DNA of 64,000 nucleotides. Origin: Micromonospora eburnea. Lineage in GTDB: Bacteria; Actinomycetota; Actinomycetes; Mycobacteriales; Micromonosporaceae. Below, piece by piece: positions 1 to 7,010 of the stretch. A program made the position numbers and the translations under genes. Every line of letters begins with the position of its first letter. Positions within the stretch are counted from its first letter, which is position 1. Location of the stretch: the NCBI RefSeq assembly GCF_900090225.1, contig NZ_FMHY01000002.1, positions 1,922,001-1,986,000 of the forward strand, in the 5' to 3' direction. Under the pieces are notes generated by a model that worked only from the letters and a program-made list of their open reading frames with translations, was not told where the DNA came from and searched no databases.

Positions 1-559
1 ATGCCATGCCCGCCGCCGTCGCGGCCTGGATGCCCAGCTCGGTGTCCTCGAAGACCAGGCAGTCCGCCGGGGGTACGCCGAGCCGGCGGGCGGCGAGCAG
101 GAACGCCTCCGGGTCGGGCTTGGGCCGGGTGTAATCCCCGGCGCAGACCAGCGCCTCGAACCGGTCGAGCAGACCCAGCGTGCCGAGCGAGGCGGTGACC
201 CCCTCCCGGGTGCTGCCGGAGACCACCGCGAACGGGATCCGGCCGTGGGCGTCCTCGATATGCGCCAGCACCTCCGGCACGGCGGTCAACTCGGGCAGCG
301 AACGGTGGTAGAGCTCCTCCTGCCGCCGGGCGACCGTGTCGACCGGCATGGTCAACCCGTGCCGCGCGTTGAGCGTGGCGATGATGTCGGCGATCGGGCG
401 GCCACCCCAGGCGTAGAACAGCTCCTCGGGGAATTCGCAGCCCCACTCGTCCAGGGCCGAACACCAGGCGGCGTAGTGCAGCGGCATCGAGTCGACGATG
501 GTCCCGTCGCAGTCGAACAGGTACGCGCGGAAGTCGCCGGGCGGCAGGGGCAGGCTCAC
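1..559 (-). CDS. HAD-superfamily phosphatase, beta-phosphoglucomutase-like (3' end outside window)
   Basis: Predicted sugar-phosphate phosphatase or phosphomutase of the HAD superfamily. The GTG start at 559 gives [20 protein letters not shown], so the DxDGT nucleophile motif begins near residue 15, as in the PGMB subfamily. Further in are a helical cap region, [10 protein letters not shown] (motif II) and [12 protein letters not shown] followed by [12 protein letters not shown] (motifs III and IV). The C-terminus lies beyond base 1. It is divergent from the GNAT gene at 663. The substrate cannot be read from the sequence; phosphoglycolate, beta-glucose-1-phosphate and other hexose phosphates are all possible. 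Confidence 0.9.
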   Translation of the reverse strand, partial: MSLPLPPGDFRAYLFDCDGTIVDSMPLHYAAWCSALDEWGCEFPEELFYAWGGRPIADIIATLNARHGLTMPVDTVARRQEELYHRSLPELTAVPEVLAHIEDAHGRIPFAVVSGSTREGVTASLGTLGLLDRFEALVCAGDYTRPKPDPEAFLLAARRLGVPPADCLVFEDTELGIQAATAAGMA

Positions 560-662
560 CGGGGCAGGGTACTGCCTCCGCCGGAAAATGCGCTGGCCGG
601 ACCCGTGCCGGTCTGGTTGGGTCGGGCACCGTGGAGCGCAGCAGGATCGCCCGGGCGACGAG

Positions 663-1145
663 TTGACCGAGGTGCAGCGGATCGAGGTGGCCTCCGGGGC
701 ACCGTTCCGCGAGATCGGCATGACCGACGTCGCCGACATGCCGCCGTTGCCGCTGGACGTGCTGGCCGACCGCCAGCGGGCCGGCCGGGTGTGGGTGGCG
801 GTGGACGCCAGAGAACGGCCGCTGGCCTTCGCGGTGGTCGACCTGGTGGACGGCTGCGCGCACGTCCTGCAACTCAGCGTGGACCCGGCGTACGCCCGGC
901 GGGGGATCGGGCGGGGGCTGCTCGACGACGTGGCCGAATGGGCGGCCGGGCGGGGGCTGCCGGCGTTGACGCTGACCACCTTCCGCAGCGTGCCGTGGAA
1001 CGGGCCGTACTACGCGCGCTGCGGGTTCCGGGAGCTGACCGGTGGGGAGGTCACCGCGGGGCTGGCCGAGCTGTTAGCCGCCGAGGCGGCGTTGGGCCTG
1101 GACCCGGCCGACCGGATCGCCATGCGCCGCTCCATCGAACGTTAA
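663..1145 (+). CDS. GNAT family N-acetyltransferase
   Basis: Acetyl-CoA-dependent N-acetyltransferase of about 160 aa. The motif A region reads [21 protein letters not shown], matching the family V-x-P-x-x-R-x-x-G-I/V-G acetyl-CoA loop. It is followed by [19 protein letters not shown], the usual motif B with the YxxxGF ending. The start is uncertain: TTG 663 gives MTEVQRIEV and GTG 672 is an alternative; neither has a strong ribosome site. The acceptor could be a small amine or a protein N-terminus. Confidence 0.82.
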   Translation: MTEVQRIEVASGAPFREIGMTDVADMPPLPLDVLADRQRAGRVWVAVDARERPLAFAVVDLVDGCAHVLQLSVDPAYARRGIGRGLLDDVAEWAAGRGLPALTLTTFRSVPWNGPYYARCGFRELTGGEVTAGLAELLAAEAALGLDPADRIAMRRSIER

Positions 1146-1152
1146 GGGTGGC

Positions 1153-1215
1153 GTGGCGACGCCTCAGATGATCATTCTCGACGGCGGTTCCAGCTCGGGG
1201 AAGTCCGGAACCGGG
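1153..1215 (+). pseudogene. Truncated start of a chloramphenicol 3-O-phosphotransferase-like gene
   Basis: From ATG 1153 the frame reads MATPQMIILDGGSSSGKSG. This is the N-terminal beta strand and Walker A P-loop (GGSSSGKS) characteristic of the CPT/Zeta-like kinase family, which typically begins MIILNGGSSAGKS. Family resemblance ends about 20 codons in; the frame then runs through proline-rich sequence and two hairpins with none of the remaining roughly 160 residues. It appears to be a 5' stub left after a deletion that placed the hairpin cluster and the SMR gene next to it. The call rests on the P-loop context only. Confidence 0.55.
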
Positions 1216-1233
1216 CATCCGGTTTCGCCCCCC

Positions 1234-1323
1234 GCTCGGCATACGCCGAGCCGTGCAGATCTTGGCGGGAAAGTGCCCCTACCGGGGCCACTTCCTTCCA
1301 AGATCGCCCAGCTCTGGCGATCT
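1234..1323. repeat. Cluster of three stacked inverted repeats
   Basis: Three inverted repeats lie in tandem. GCTCGGC/GCCGAGC occupies 1234-1240 and 1245-1251 with loop ATAC. An imperfect 48-nt palindrome bounded by GATCTTGG and CCAAGATC spans 1258-1305, with a CCCC/GGGG inner stem. AGATCGCC/GGCGATCT occupies 1301-1308 and 1316-1323. They sit downstream of the GNAT gene and at the 3' end of the convergent SMR gene, so they may act as a bidirectional terminator. The GATCTTGG-type palindrome also looks like a dispersed intergenic element. Confidence 0.7.
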
Positions 1324-1328
1324 GACGG

Positions 1329-1649
1329 TCAGTGTGTGCCGCCGAGGTTGAGGACCACCACCCCGGCGATCACCAGGCCGGCGCCCATCACCTTCGTGAC
1401 ACTGAGCGGCTCGCCCAGGAAGGCGGCCCCGATCGCCATGATCGCGGCGGTGCCGAGCCCGGACCAGATCGCGTACGCGACGCCGACCGGGATCTCCTTG
1501 ACGGCCAGGGCGAGCAGCCCGAACGACGACACGTACGCCACCGCCAGGCCGAGCGTCGGCCAGAGCCGGGTGAAGCCGTCGGTCGCCTTGAGCAGGCTGG
1601 TGCCGATCACCTCCGCGGTGATCGCGGCCAGCAGGAACACGTACGCCAT
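1329..1649 (-). CDS. Small multidrug resistance (SMR) family efflux protein
   Basis: A 106-aa integral membrane exporter of the EmrE/QacC/SugE class, expected to exchange protons for quaternary ammonium, guanidinium or other cationic compounds across the plasma membrane as a dual-topology dimer. Four hydrophobic helices fill the protein. The essential membrane-embedded glutamate is present in helix 1 (AAITAEVIGTSLLK, residue 13). The motif AYAIWSGLGTA in helix 3 is the family signature. The length is typical. The drug-exporter and guanidinium-exporter subtypes cannot be separated by eye. Confidence 0.93.
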   Translation of the reverse strand: MAYVFLLAAITAEVIGTSLLKATDGFTRLWPTLGLAVAYVSSFGLLALAVKEIPVGVAYAIWSGLGTAAIMAIGAAFLGEPLSVTKVMGAGLVIAGVVVLNLGGTH

Positions 1650-1671
1650 TCCGGAAACTTACCGGTTCGGG

Positions 1672-1872
1672 TCAGTGGCGGCCGGACTCCTCGAGACCGC
1701 CGACGAACGACTGCCAGGCGGCCGGGGTGAAGCGCAGCATGCCGCCGCTGCGGTCCTTGGAGTCGCGGACCAGGACCACGCCGGGGAGGTTGTCGGCGAC
1801 CTCGACGCAGTTGCCGCCGTTGGAGCTGCTGCGGGTGCTGGTGCGCCAGTTGGCGCCGGTCAGGTCAGCCAT
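1672..1872 (-). CDS. DUF397 domain-containing protein
   Basis: A 66-aa member of the actinobacterial DUF397 family, which includes BldB-like and Scr2-like small proteins paired with HTH regulators. The hallmarks WRTSTRSSSNGGNCVEVA, VLVRDSKDRSGGMLRFTP and W-x-x-F-V are all visible. ATG 1872 overlaps the 3' end of the upstream HTH gene by 13 nt, so the two are translationally coupled. In characterised cases the DUF397 partner modulates the HTH protein and the pair can behave like a toxin-antitoxin module; whether that holds here is inference. Confidence 0.93.
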   Translation of the reverse strand: MADLTGANWRTSTRSSSNGGNCVEVADNLPGVVLVRDSKDRSGGMLRFTPAAWQSFVGGLEESGRH

Positions 1873-2609
1873 GGTCGCGCCTTCAGGAGTTGGATCGTCT
1901 GGTCGCGCGGCAGCGCGATCGACCTCAGAGTGTCCCAGACCTGCCACAGGGGAGCAACGTCCTTTGTCGTCCGCCCGGCCGCCTGGTCGTCCAGGTAGGC
2001 GACGTCGTCGCCGTCGTCGACGGTGGCGATGACGAACGGGCCGGCCTGCCCGGGGTGGAAGCCGGCGCGCAGCGGCAGCACGTGCAGCAGGACCCGGGGC
2101 CGCTGCGCCATGGCGGCCAGGTGGTCGAGCTGCGGCTGCATGATCTCCGGTTCGCCCCGGCGCAGCGCGGCCTCGTCGATGACGAATATGGCCAGCGGCG
2201 GCCGGGGCCGGTCGAAGACGGCCGCCTGGCGGGCGAGCCGGGCGGCCACGTAGCCCTCCACCTCGTCGTCGGCGAGCGGGCCGCTGCTCAGCACCGCGTG
2301 CGCATACTCCTCGGTCTGGAGCAGGCCGGGCAGCACGGACGGCTCGAACGAGCGGAGCGCGCTGGCCTCCTCCTCCACGTGGGCCCACGGCCGGAACCAG
2401 GCCGGCTCACGGCGGCGGACCACCTCCGGCCACAGCTCGCCGACCTCGCGGCCGAGCGCCTTGGACACCGCCGCCCGGTGCCGGGGGTGCGGGACCCGCC
2501 CCGGCGTCACCCAGCGGGCGGCGGTCTTCGGGTCCACCCCGACCCGTTCGGCGAGGGACTCCGCCGTCTCGCCCGCCTCGGCCATCGCCACTCGCAACGC
2601 GTCGTTCAC
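1860..2609 (-). CDS. Helix-turn-helix regulator with DUF5753 effector domain
   Basis: A 249-aa transcriptional regulator. An N-terminal XRE-like HTH (ESLAERVGVDPKTAARWVTPG, about residues 14-35) is followed by the DUF5753 domain, seen as LRSFEPSVLPGLLQTEEYAHAV and RQAAVFDRPRPPLAIFVIDEAALRR. I chose GTG 2609 because GGAGG lies 5 nt upstream; GTG 2621 is in frame but poorly placed. It forms a coupled pair with the DUF397 gene at 1672. Such pairs are amplified in actinomycetes and often govern development or antibiotic production. An inverted repeat upstream (2625-2641) may be its own operator. Confidence 0.92.
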   Translation of the reverse strand: MNDALRVAMAEAGETAESLAERVGVDPKTAARWVTPGRVPHPRHRAAVSKALGREVGELWPEVVRRREPAWFRPWAHVEEEASALRSFEPSVLPGLLQTEEYAHAVLSSGPLADDEVEGYVAARLARQAAVFDRPRPPLAIFVIDEAALRRGEPEIMQPQLDHLAAMAQRPRVLLHVLPLRAGFHPGQAGPFVIATVDDGDDVAYLDDQAAGRTTKDVAPLWQVWDTLRSIALPRDQTIQLLKARPWLT

Positions 2610-2624
2610 AGCGGCCTCCACGAA

Positions 2625-2641
2625 GGACGTTCCAGACGTCC
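2625..2641. promoter_or_regulatory. Inverted repeat upstream of the HTH/DUF397 operon
   Basis: GGACGT-TCCAG-ACGTCC is a perfect 6-bp inverted repeat ending 16 nt before the chosen GTG start of the HTH gene, in the 236-bp divergent intergenic region. Its position suits autoregulation, but the assignment to this regulator is inferred from location only. Confidence 0.35.
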
Positions 2642-2845
2642 GCCGACCCTACCGTTACGCGGTGTGCTCGTCGCGCGACGCGCGGCAGGCTTCCGGTCAG
2701 TGGAACCGCCGCCGTGGCCCGAACCGTCGGCGGGACCGCGGGCCGCCCGGCCAACGGCGTCCGGGCGGCCCATCCAACGGCCACCGGGTACGACACCGCC
2801 TCTTCGGCCCGGTGCCCGCCCGCGACCACGAAGGAGGCTTCGCCC

Positions 2846-3085
2846 GTGCTGTTCCGGTCCCGACGTCGTGATCCCGTCCCGCCCCCGCCCCGCGTACCGG
2901 GTCCCCGGGCTTCCTGGGAGAACGCACGCACGCAGGTCTTTCCCACCGTGACCCCCGGCAGCGCCGGCAACCTGACACCGGCCCAGCGGTGGCGGGCCGG
3001 CGGCTGGCGGGAGGTGTGGCGTTCGACGAACCCCGCTGCGGTCAGCCGCCGCAACGCCGGCCCTGGTGGCGGGGCGGGGCGGTGA
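2846..3085 (+). CDS. Small conserved hypothetical protein
   Basis: A 79-aa basic, proline-rich protein with no domain I recognise. GTG 2846 has a good site (GAAGGAGG, about 6 nt upstream). It is divergent from the HTH/DUF397 pair and its stop overlaps the next start by 4 nt (GTGA), so the two small genes are co-translated. The pair next to HTH/DUF397 genes recurs in Micromonosporaceae as I remember it, suggesting one four-gene unit. No function can be assigned. Confidence 0.6.
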   Translation: MLFRSRRRDPVPPPPRVPGPRASWENARTQVFPTVTPGSAGNLTPAQRWRAGGWREVWRSTNPAAVSRRNAGPGGGAGR

Positions 3086-3357
3086 GCCGGCCGGGGCGAC
3101 CGCACGTGTACATGCGGCCGCTGTGGCGGTGCCGGGCGTGCGGTGCGGACTGGCCGTGCCAACCCGCGCGGCTGGCGCTGCTGGTCGAGTACCGCGACGA
3201 CCGGACCGCGCTGCTGGTCTATCTGAGCACCCTCATGCAGGAGGCGGGCGACCAACTCGCCCAGCTCAACGGCCACACCCGCCCGCCCGGCCTGACCGAC
3301 CGCTTCCTCACCTGGGCCCGCGCCCGAGGCGGGACCCCGGGCGATTCCCCGGCATGA
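3082..3357 (+). CDS. Small hypothetical protein with a CxxC...C motif
   Basis: A 91-aa protein beginning MSRPGRPHVYMRPLWRCRAC. The cluster CRACGADWPC could bind zinc or form a disulfide. The middle (LALLVEYRDDRTALLVYLSTLMQEA) is a predicted amphipathic helix and the end is GLTDRFLTWARAR. GTG 3082 overlaps the stop of the preceding gene (GTGA). Homologous small proteins beside HTH/DUF397 genes are sometimes labelled flavin reductase, which nothing in this sequence supports. Confidence 0.75.
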   Translation: MSRPGRPHVYMRPLWRCRACGADWPCQPARLALLVEYRDDRTALLVYLSTLMQEAGDQLAQLNGHTRPPGLTDRFLTWARARGGTPGDSPA

Positions 3358-3431
3358 TCGTGCTCGAACACGGAAGCAGTGGCCTCCCGATGAACTGGAG
3401 GCCACTGCTTCCTGGATCGAGCGCGATCATG
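3353..3431. terminator. 79-nt near-perfect palindrome between convergent genes
   Basis: The inner stem GGAAGCAGTGGCCTCC (3372-3387) and its perfect complement (3397-3412) enclose a 9-nt loop. An outer arm CATGATCGTGCTCGA (3353-3367) pairs with 3417-3431 at 14 of 15 positions. There is no T tract. It lies between the ends of the + gene at 3357 and the cellulase at 3458, which suits a bidirectional terminator. The arm TGGATCGAGCGCGATC recurs at 21637. Confidence 0.7.
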
Positions 3432-3457
3432 CGCGTGGGGCGCGTGCCCCGGGGCGG

Positions 3458-6067
3458 TCAGGACAGGGCGCAGGCCTGTCCGTTGAGGGTGATCAGGGTG
3501 GGGTTGGGGTTGGGACCCTTGCCCGTCGAGCCGATCAGGCCGAAGGTGACCTCGGCACCCGGGGCGATCTTCGCGTTCCACGACTCGTTCGTCGCGGTGA
3601 CCGTGGCGCCGGACTGGCTGACCTGCGCCGACCAGTAGCTGTTCACGTGCTGGTCGCCGGTGAAGGCCCAGCGCACGTTCCACCCGTTCACCGCCGTCTT
3701 GCCGGTGTTGCGCACGGTGACCTGGGTGTTGAAGCCGTCCGGCCAGCTCCCGTGGGTGGTGTACGTGACGGCGCAGGTCGGGGCGGGCACCGCCGCCGCG
3801 TCACGCTGGTCGGCGAGGAACGACGCCAGCCAGGCCAGCGCCGAGTTCCAGTTGATCGCCACCTCGTTGGTCGAGTACGAGTTGATGTCGTCGATGTAGC
3901 AGAACATCGGCTCGCAGCCGGCCAGCAGGTTGGCCACGAACGGGTCCTGGAGGGCGGCGTTCGCGCCACCGGCGAGGGAACCGGCCGGCGGGTGCGGCAT
4001 GTTCGGGTCGAGCTGGTGGCCGAAGAGCCGGCTGTGCTGGTTCTGCGCCGCGTGCTCGCCCCAGCCGGTCACGTACGAGATGTTCAGCGCGTTGCGGCCG
4101 AGCAGGTAGTCGGCGGTCTGCACCGCCCCGTCCCGGTACTTCGCGTCCCGGGTCAGGTCGAACGCGGTGGCGAGCACGACCGCGTTGTTGATGATGTTGC
4201 CGTTGCCGCCCCAGACGTACGAGTTGGCGTCACCGGGCAGCGGCAGGCCGTACGCCTGGCCGCGCAGGGTGGCCAGGTAACGGTCGGCGGCGGCGGTCAC
4301 CGAGGCGCGGATCCGGGCCCGCTCGGCGGCCGGCAGCGCGTTCGGCACGGTGGCCAGGTCGAGCCGGCCCAGCGCGGCGACGCTCTGCCAGCCGAAGGCG
4401 CCCCCGGCCTCGAACACGTCGGCGGTGTGCAGCGGCGACGCGGTGAGGTCGGTCAGGTACGCCTGCTCCCCGGTGGTCAGCCACAGCTCGACGGCCGCCC
4501 AGTAGAACTCGTCGGTGACGTTCGTGTCGTCGTACGCGCCACCGCCGTTGCCGTCGGTCGGCGAGGCGTACACCTCCGGGTGTGCCTTGGCCGCCGCGTA
4601 CGCGGTCTTCGCGGCGGTGCCGCAGCGGGCCGCGAAGGCGGCGTCGTACGGGGCGAACAGCCGGGCGCACTGGGCGGCGACGGCGGCCAGGTTGAGGGTG
4701 GCCGCGGTGGACGGCGGGTGCAGCTCGCGCGGCTGCGGGTCGTCCTGCGGGGCGAGCGGCAGGCCGGTCCAGTTCCGGTCGTGGATCTTGTGGTGGGCCA
4801 TGCCGGCGAGCGGCTGACCGGCCGGCACCTGCATCCGCAGCAGGAACTCCAGCTCCCAGCGGGCCTCGTCGAGGATGTCCGGGACGTTGTTGCCCCGCTC
4901 GGGCACGCGCAGCGTCGAGTCGCCCAGGGCCGTGCCGCCGGCGGCCGTCTCCGCGGTCTTGGTCCGCTCGAAGGCGTTCAGCAGCTGGTAGGTGGCGATG
5001 CCGCCGTTGACCACGTACTTGCCGTGGTCGCCGGCGTCGTACCAGCCGCCGCGCACGTCCAGGGAGTAGTCGCAGACGCCCTGCTGGCAGGGCACGTTGG
5101 TGTCGCCCTGGTTGGGCGCCACGCCGAGGTGCCCGGCCGGGCGGGCGTATTCGGCGCCGATCAGGTCGCCGTCGATCGGGGTGCCGCTGCGCTGGGCGTA
5201 GAAGAACTGGAGGGAGTCGGCGCGCAGCCGGTCGTAGAGGGTGCCGGAGAGGTCGAACGGGTGGCTGGTCTCACCGTCCACGACGAGCGTGTAGCCGGTG
5301 CCCGGGGTGCGGAACGACGAGAAGTCGACGGTCTGCACGTGCTGGCCGGACGCCGCGTCGACGCCGCGCGGCGTGGCCTGGCCGCTGGCCACCACCTTGC
5401 CGGACGCGGACTTCAGCTGCCAGGGCAGCGGATCGGTGGCGTCGGTGACCACGGTGGCGTTCTTCGGCCCGCCGGGCAGGTAGCCGACCTGGTTGACCCG
5501 CACCCGCGGGCCGGTGTCCGGCTCGTACGGCTGGGCCGGCTCGCCGCCGCGCAGCGAGACGTTGTCCAGGCAGACGGTCTGCGCCTGGGCGCTGCCGCCG
5601 ACCTGGAAGATGACCTGCGCGGCGGGGTTGTCGTCCGAGGCGGTGAACGTCTTCGCGAAGTGCTGCGCGGTGCCGGTCGCGTTGGCGTTGACGCTCGCGT
5701 ACGTGGTGTAGGGGGCGCTGCCGAGCTGGAGCACCGCCGTCACGGCCGCACCGGGGGTGGCGGAGATGTCGAAGGAGAGCTCGTACTCGGCGCCCGCGAT
5801 CAGCGGCACCGCGTCCTGGCCGATGCCGGCGTCCCACGGGTTCGCCAGGCCGCCGGGGACGGTGGTGCACAGCCGGCCGTCGACGACCCCGAGGTCGCCG
5901 GTGCCGTACGAGAACCAGGGGCTGGTGCCGGCGCTGAAATCGCCGTTGCGGATCTGCTCGGGGGCGTCCGGGGGCACCTCGGCGAGGGCCGGGCTGGCGG
6001 CGGCACCGGTGAGGACGAGGGTGGTGGCCGCGGCGAACGCGGTGAGACGACGTCGGGATGGGGTCAC
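3458..6067 (-). CDS. Secreted multidomain GH9 cellulase (endoglucanase)
   Basis: An 869-aa extracellular beta-1,4-glucanase. A Sec signal peptide ([11 protein letters not shown]...SPALA, about 29 aa) is followed by a CBM4/9-type module (about 35-175, from [13 protein letters not shown]), a CelD-type Ig-like domain (about 186-272, from [17 protein letters not shown]), the GH9 catalytic domain (about 280-760) and a C-terminal CBM2 (about 770-869, ending with the Cys pair CAV...QACALS). Catalytic features are visible: [13 protein letters not shown] (catalytic Asp) and [12 protein letters not shown] (proton-donor Glu). GTG 6067 has AAGGA upstream. A perfect CebR/CelR box lies 47 nt upstream, indicating induction by cello-oligosaccharides. 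It is monocistronic. Confidence 0.96.
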   Translation of the reverse strand: MTPSRRRLTAFAAATTLVLTGAAASPALAEVPPDAPEQIRNGDFSAGTSPWFSYGTGDLGVVDGRLCTTVPGGLANPWDAGIGQDAVPLIAGAEYELSFDISATPGAAVTAVLQLGSAPYTTYASVNANATGTAQHFAKTFTASDDNPAAQVIFQVGGSAQAQTVCLDNVSLRGGEPAQPYEPDTGPRVRVNQVGYLPGGPKNATVVTDATDPLPWQLKSASGKVVASGQATPRGVDAASGQHVQTVDFSSFRTPGTGYTLVVDGETSHPFDLSGTLYDRLRADSLQFFYAQRSGTPIDGDLIGAEYARPAGHLGVAPNQGDTNVPCQQGVCDYSLDVRGGWYDAGDHGKYVVNGGIATYQLLNAFERTKTAETAAGGTALGDSTLRVPERGNNVPDILDEARWELEFLLRMQVPAGQPLAGMAHHKIHDRNWTGLPLAPQDDPQPRELHPPSTAATLNLAAVAAQCARLFAPYDAAFAARCGTAAKTAYAAAKAHPEVYASPTDGNGGGAYDDTNVTDEFYWAAVELWLTTGEQAYLTDLTASPLHTADVFEAGGAFGWQSVAALGRLDLATVPNALPAAERARIRASVTAAADRYLATLRGQAYGLPLPGDANSYVWGGNGNIINNAVVLATAFDLTRDAKYRDGAVQTADYLLGRNALNISYVTGWGEHAAQNQHSRLFGHQLDPNMPHPPAGSLAGGANAALQDPFVANLLAGCEPMFCYIDDINSYSTNEVAINWNSALAWLASFLADQRDAAAVPAPTCAVTYTTHGSWPDGFNTQVTVRNTGKTAVNGWNVRWAFTGDQHVNSYWSAQVSQSGATVTATNESWNAKIAPGAEVTFGLIGSTGKGPNPNPTLITLNGQACALS

Positions 6068-6113
6068 GGAGATTCCTTCCGTGCGTCGGGGGTGGTGGGG
6101 GACGGGCGGGAGC

Positions 6114-6127
6114 TGGGAGCGCTCCCA
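6114..6127. promoter_or_regulatory. CebR/CelR operator upstream of the GH9 cellulase
   Basis: TGGGAGCGCTCCCA is a perfect 14-bp palindrome identical to the known actinobacterial CebR/CelR operator, bound by LacI-family repressors that release on cellobiose. It lies 47 nt upstream of the cellulase GTG. No LacI-family gene is in this window, so the repressor must act in trans. Confidence 0.9.
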
Positions 6128-6279
6128 TTCGGGGTGATGTTTCCAGCGTGTTCTCCCGATGTCAATTGACCCGAGGCGATGAGATCGGGGCGTGCCCGGC
6201 AGTGAGATTCACCGCGCCACGCGGCATCCTCCTGATCTCCTAGAGACAACTGCGCCCTTCGCCTGGCAGGCTGCCTCCC

Positions 6280-7005
6280 ATGACCCTGAAGCTTCGTTCC
6301 GTGGGGGCGAGCGACCGTGGGCTGATCCGCAGTGGGAACCAGGACGCCCAGCACGCCGGGAACTGGCTGGTCGCCGTGGCCGACGGCATGGGCGGCATGG
6401 CGGCCGGTGACCTGGCCAGCCGGATCGCCATGGACGCGATCGCCCCGCTGGACCTGGAGACCCCCGAGGACGCGTTGGTCGCCGCCCTACAGGGCGGCAT
6501 CGAGCTGGCCACCGCGCGGATCCGGCAGGCCGTCGTCGAGGACCCCGAACGCCAGGGCATGGGCACCACCCTGACCGCGCTGCTCTTCGCCCGCACCGGT
6601 AGCTGCCTGGCCCTGGCCCACGTCGGCGACTCCCGGGCGTACCTGTTCCGCGAGGGCGTGCTGAAGCAGGTCACCCGGGACGACACCTTCGTGCAGATGC
6701 TGGTCGACCAGGGCGTGATCACCCCCGAGCAGGCGAGCAGCCACCCCCGGCGGGCCGTGGTGACCCAGGCGTTGCAGGGCGAGGAGGTCAACCCGGCGTA
6801 CGCGACGATGGTGCCCCGGGCCGGCGACCGCTGGCTGCTGTGCAGCGACGGCCTCTCCAACGTGGTACGCGCGGACACCCTCGCCGAGGTGCTCGGCGAG
6901 TACGCCGACCCGCAGGCGTGCGTCGCCAAGCTGATCGACCTGGCGCTGCGGGCGGGCGGCCCGGACAACGTGACCGCGGTGATCGCCGACGTGATCGACG
7001 AGTAG
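6280..7005 (+). CDS. PP2C-family protein serine/threonine phosphatase
   Basis: A 241-aa cytosolic metal-dependent (PPM) phosphatase. All motifs are in order: RSGNQDA, VADGMGGMAAGDLAS, GTTLTALL, HVGDSRAYLFREG, TRDDTFVQ, LCSDGLSNVV and GGPDNVTAVIADV, including the metal-binding aspartates. It resembles the PstP group but has no membrane segment and is not next to Ser/Thr kinase or cell-shape genes. No clear Shine-Dalgarno precedes ATG 6280. It converges on hrpB with a 5-nt gap. Confidence 0.95.
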   Translation: MTLKLRSVGASDRGLIRSGNQDAQHAGNWLVAVADGMGGMAAGDLASRIAMDAIAPLDLETPEDALVAALQGGIELATARIRQAVVEDPERQGMGTTLTALLFARTGSCLALAHVGDSRAYLFREGVLKQVTRDDTFVQMLVDQGVITPEQASSHPRRAVVTQALQGEEVNPAYATMVPRAGDRWLLCSDGLSNVVRADTLAEVLGEYADPQACVAKLIDLALRAGGPDNVTAVIADVIDE

Positions 7006-7010
7006 CCGGC

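Noticed and set aside
3647..6169. 840-aa open frame antisense to the cellulase
   Set aside because: A high-GC shadow frame; composition is Val/Gly/Arg-rich with no domain, and the GH9 gene on the other strand is certain.
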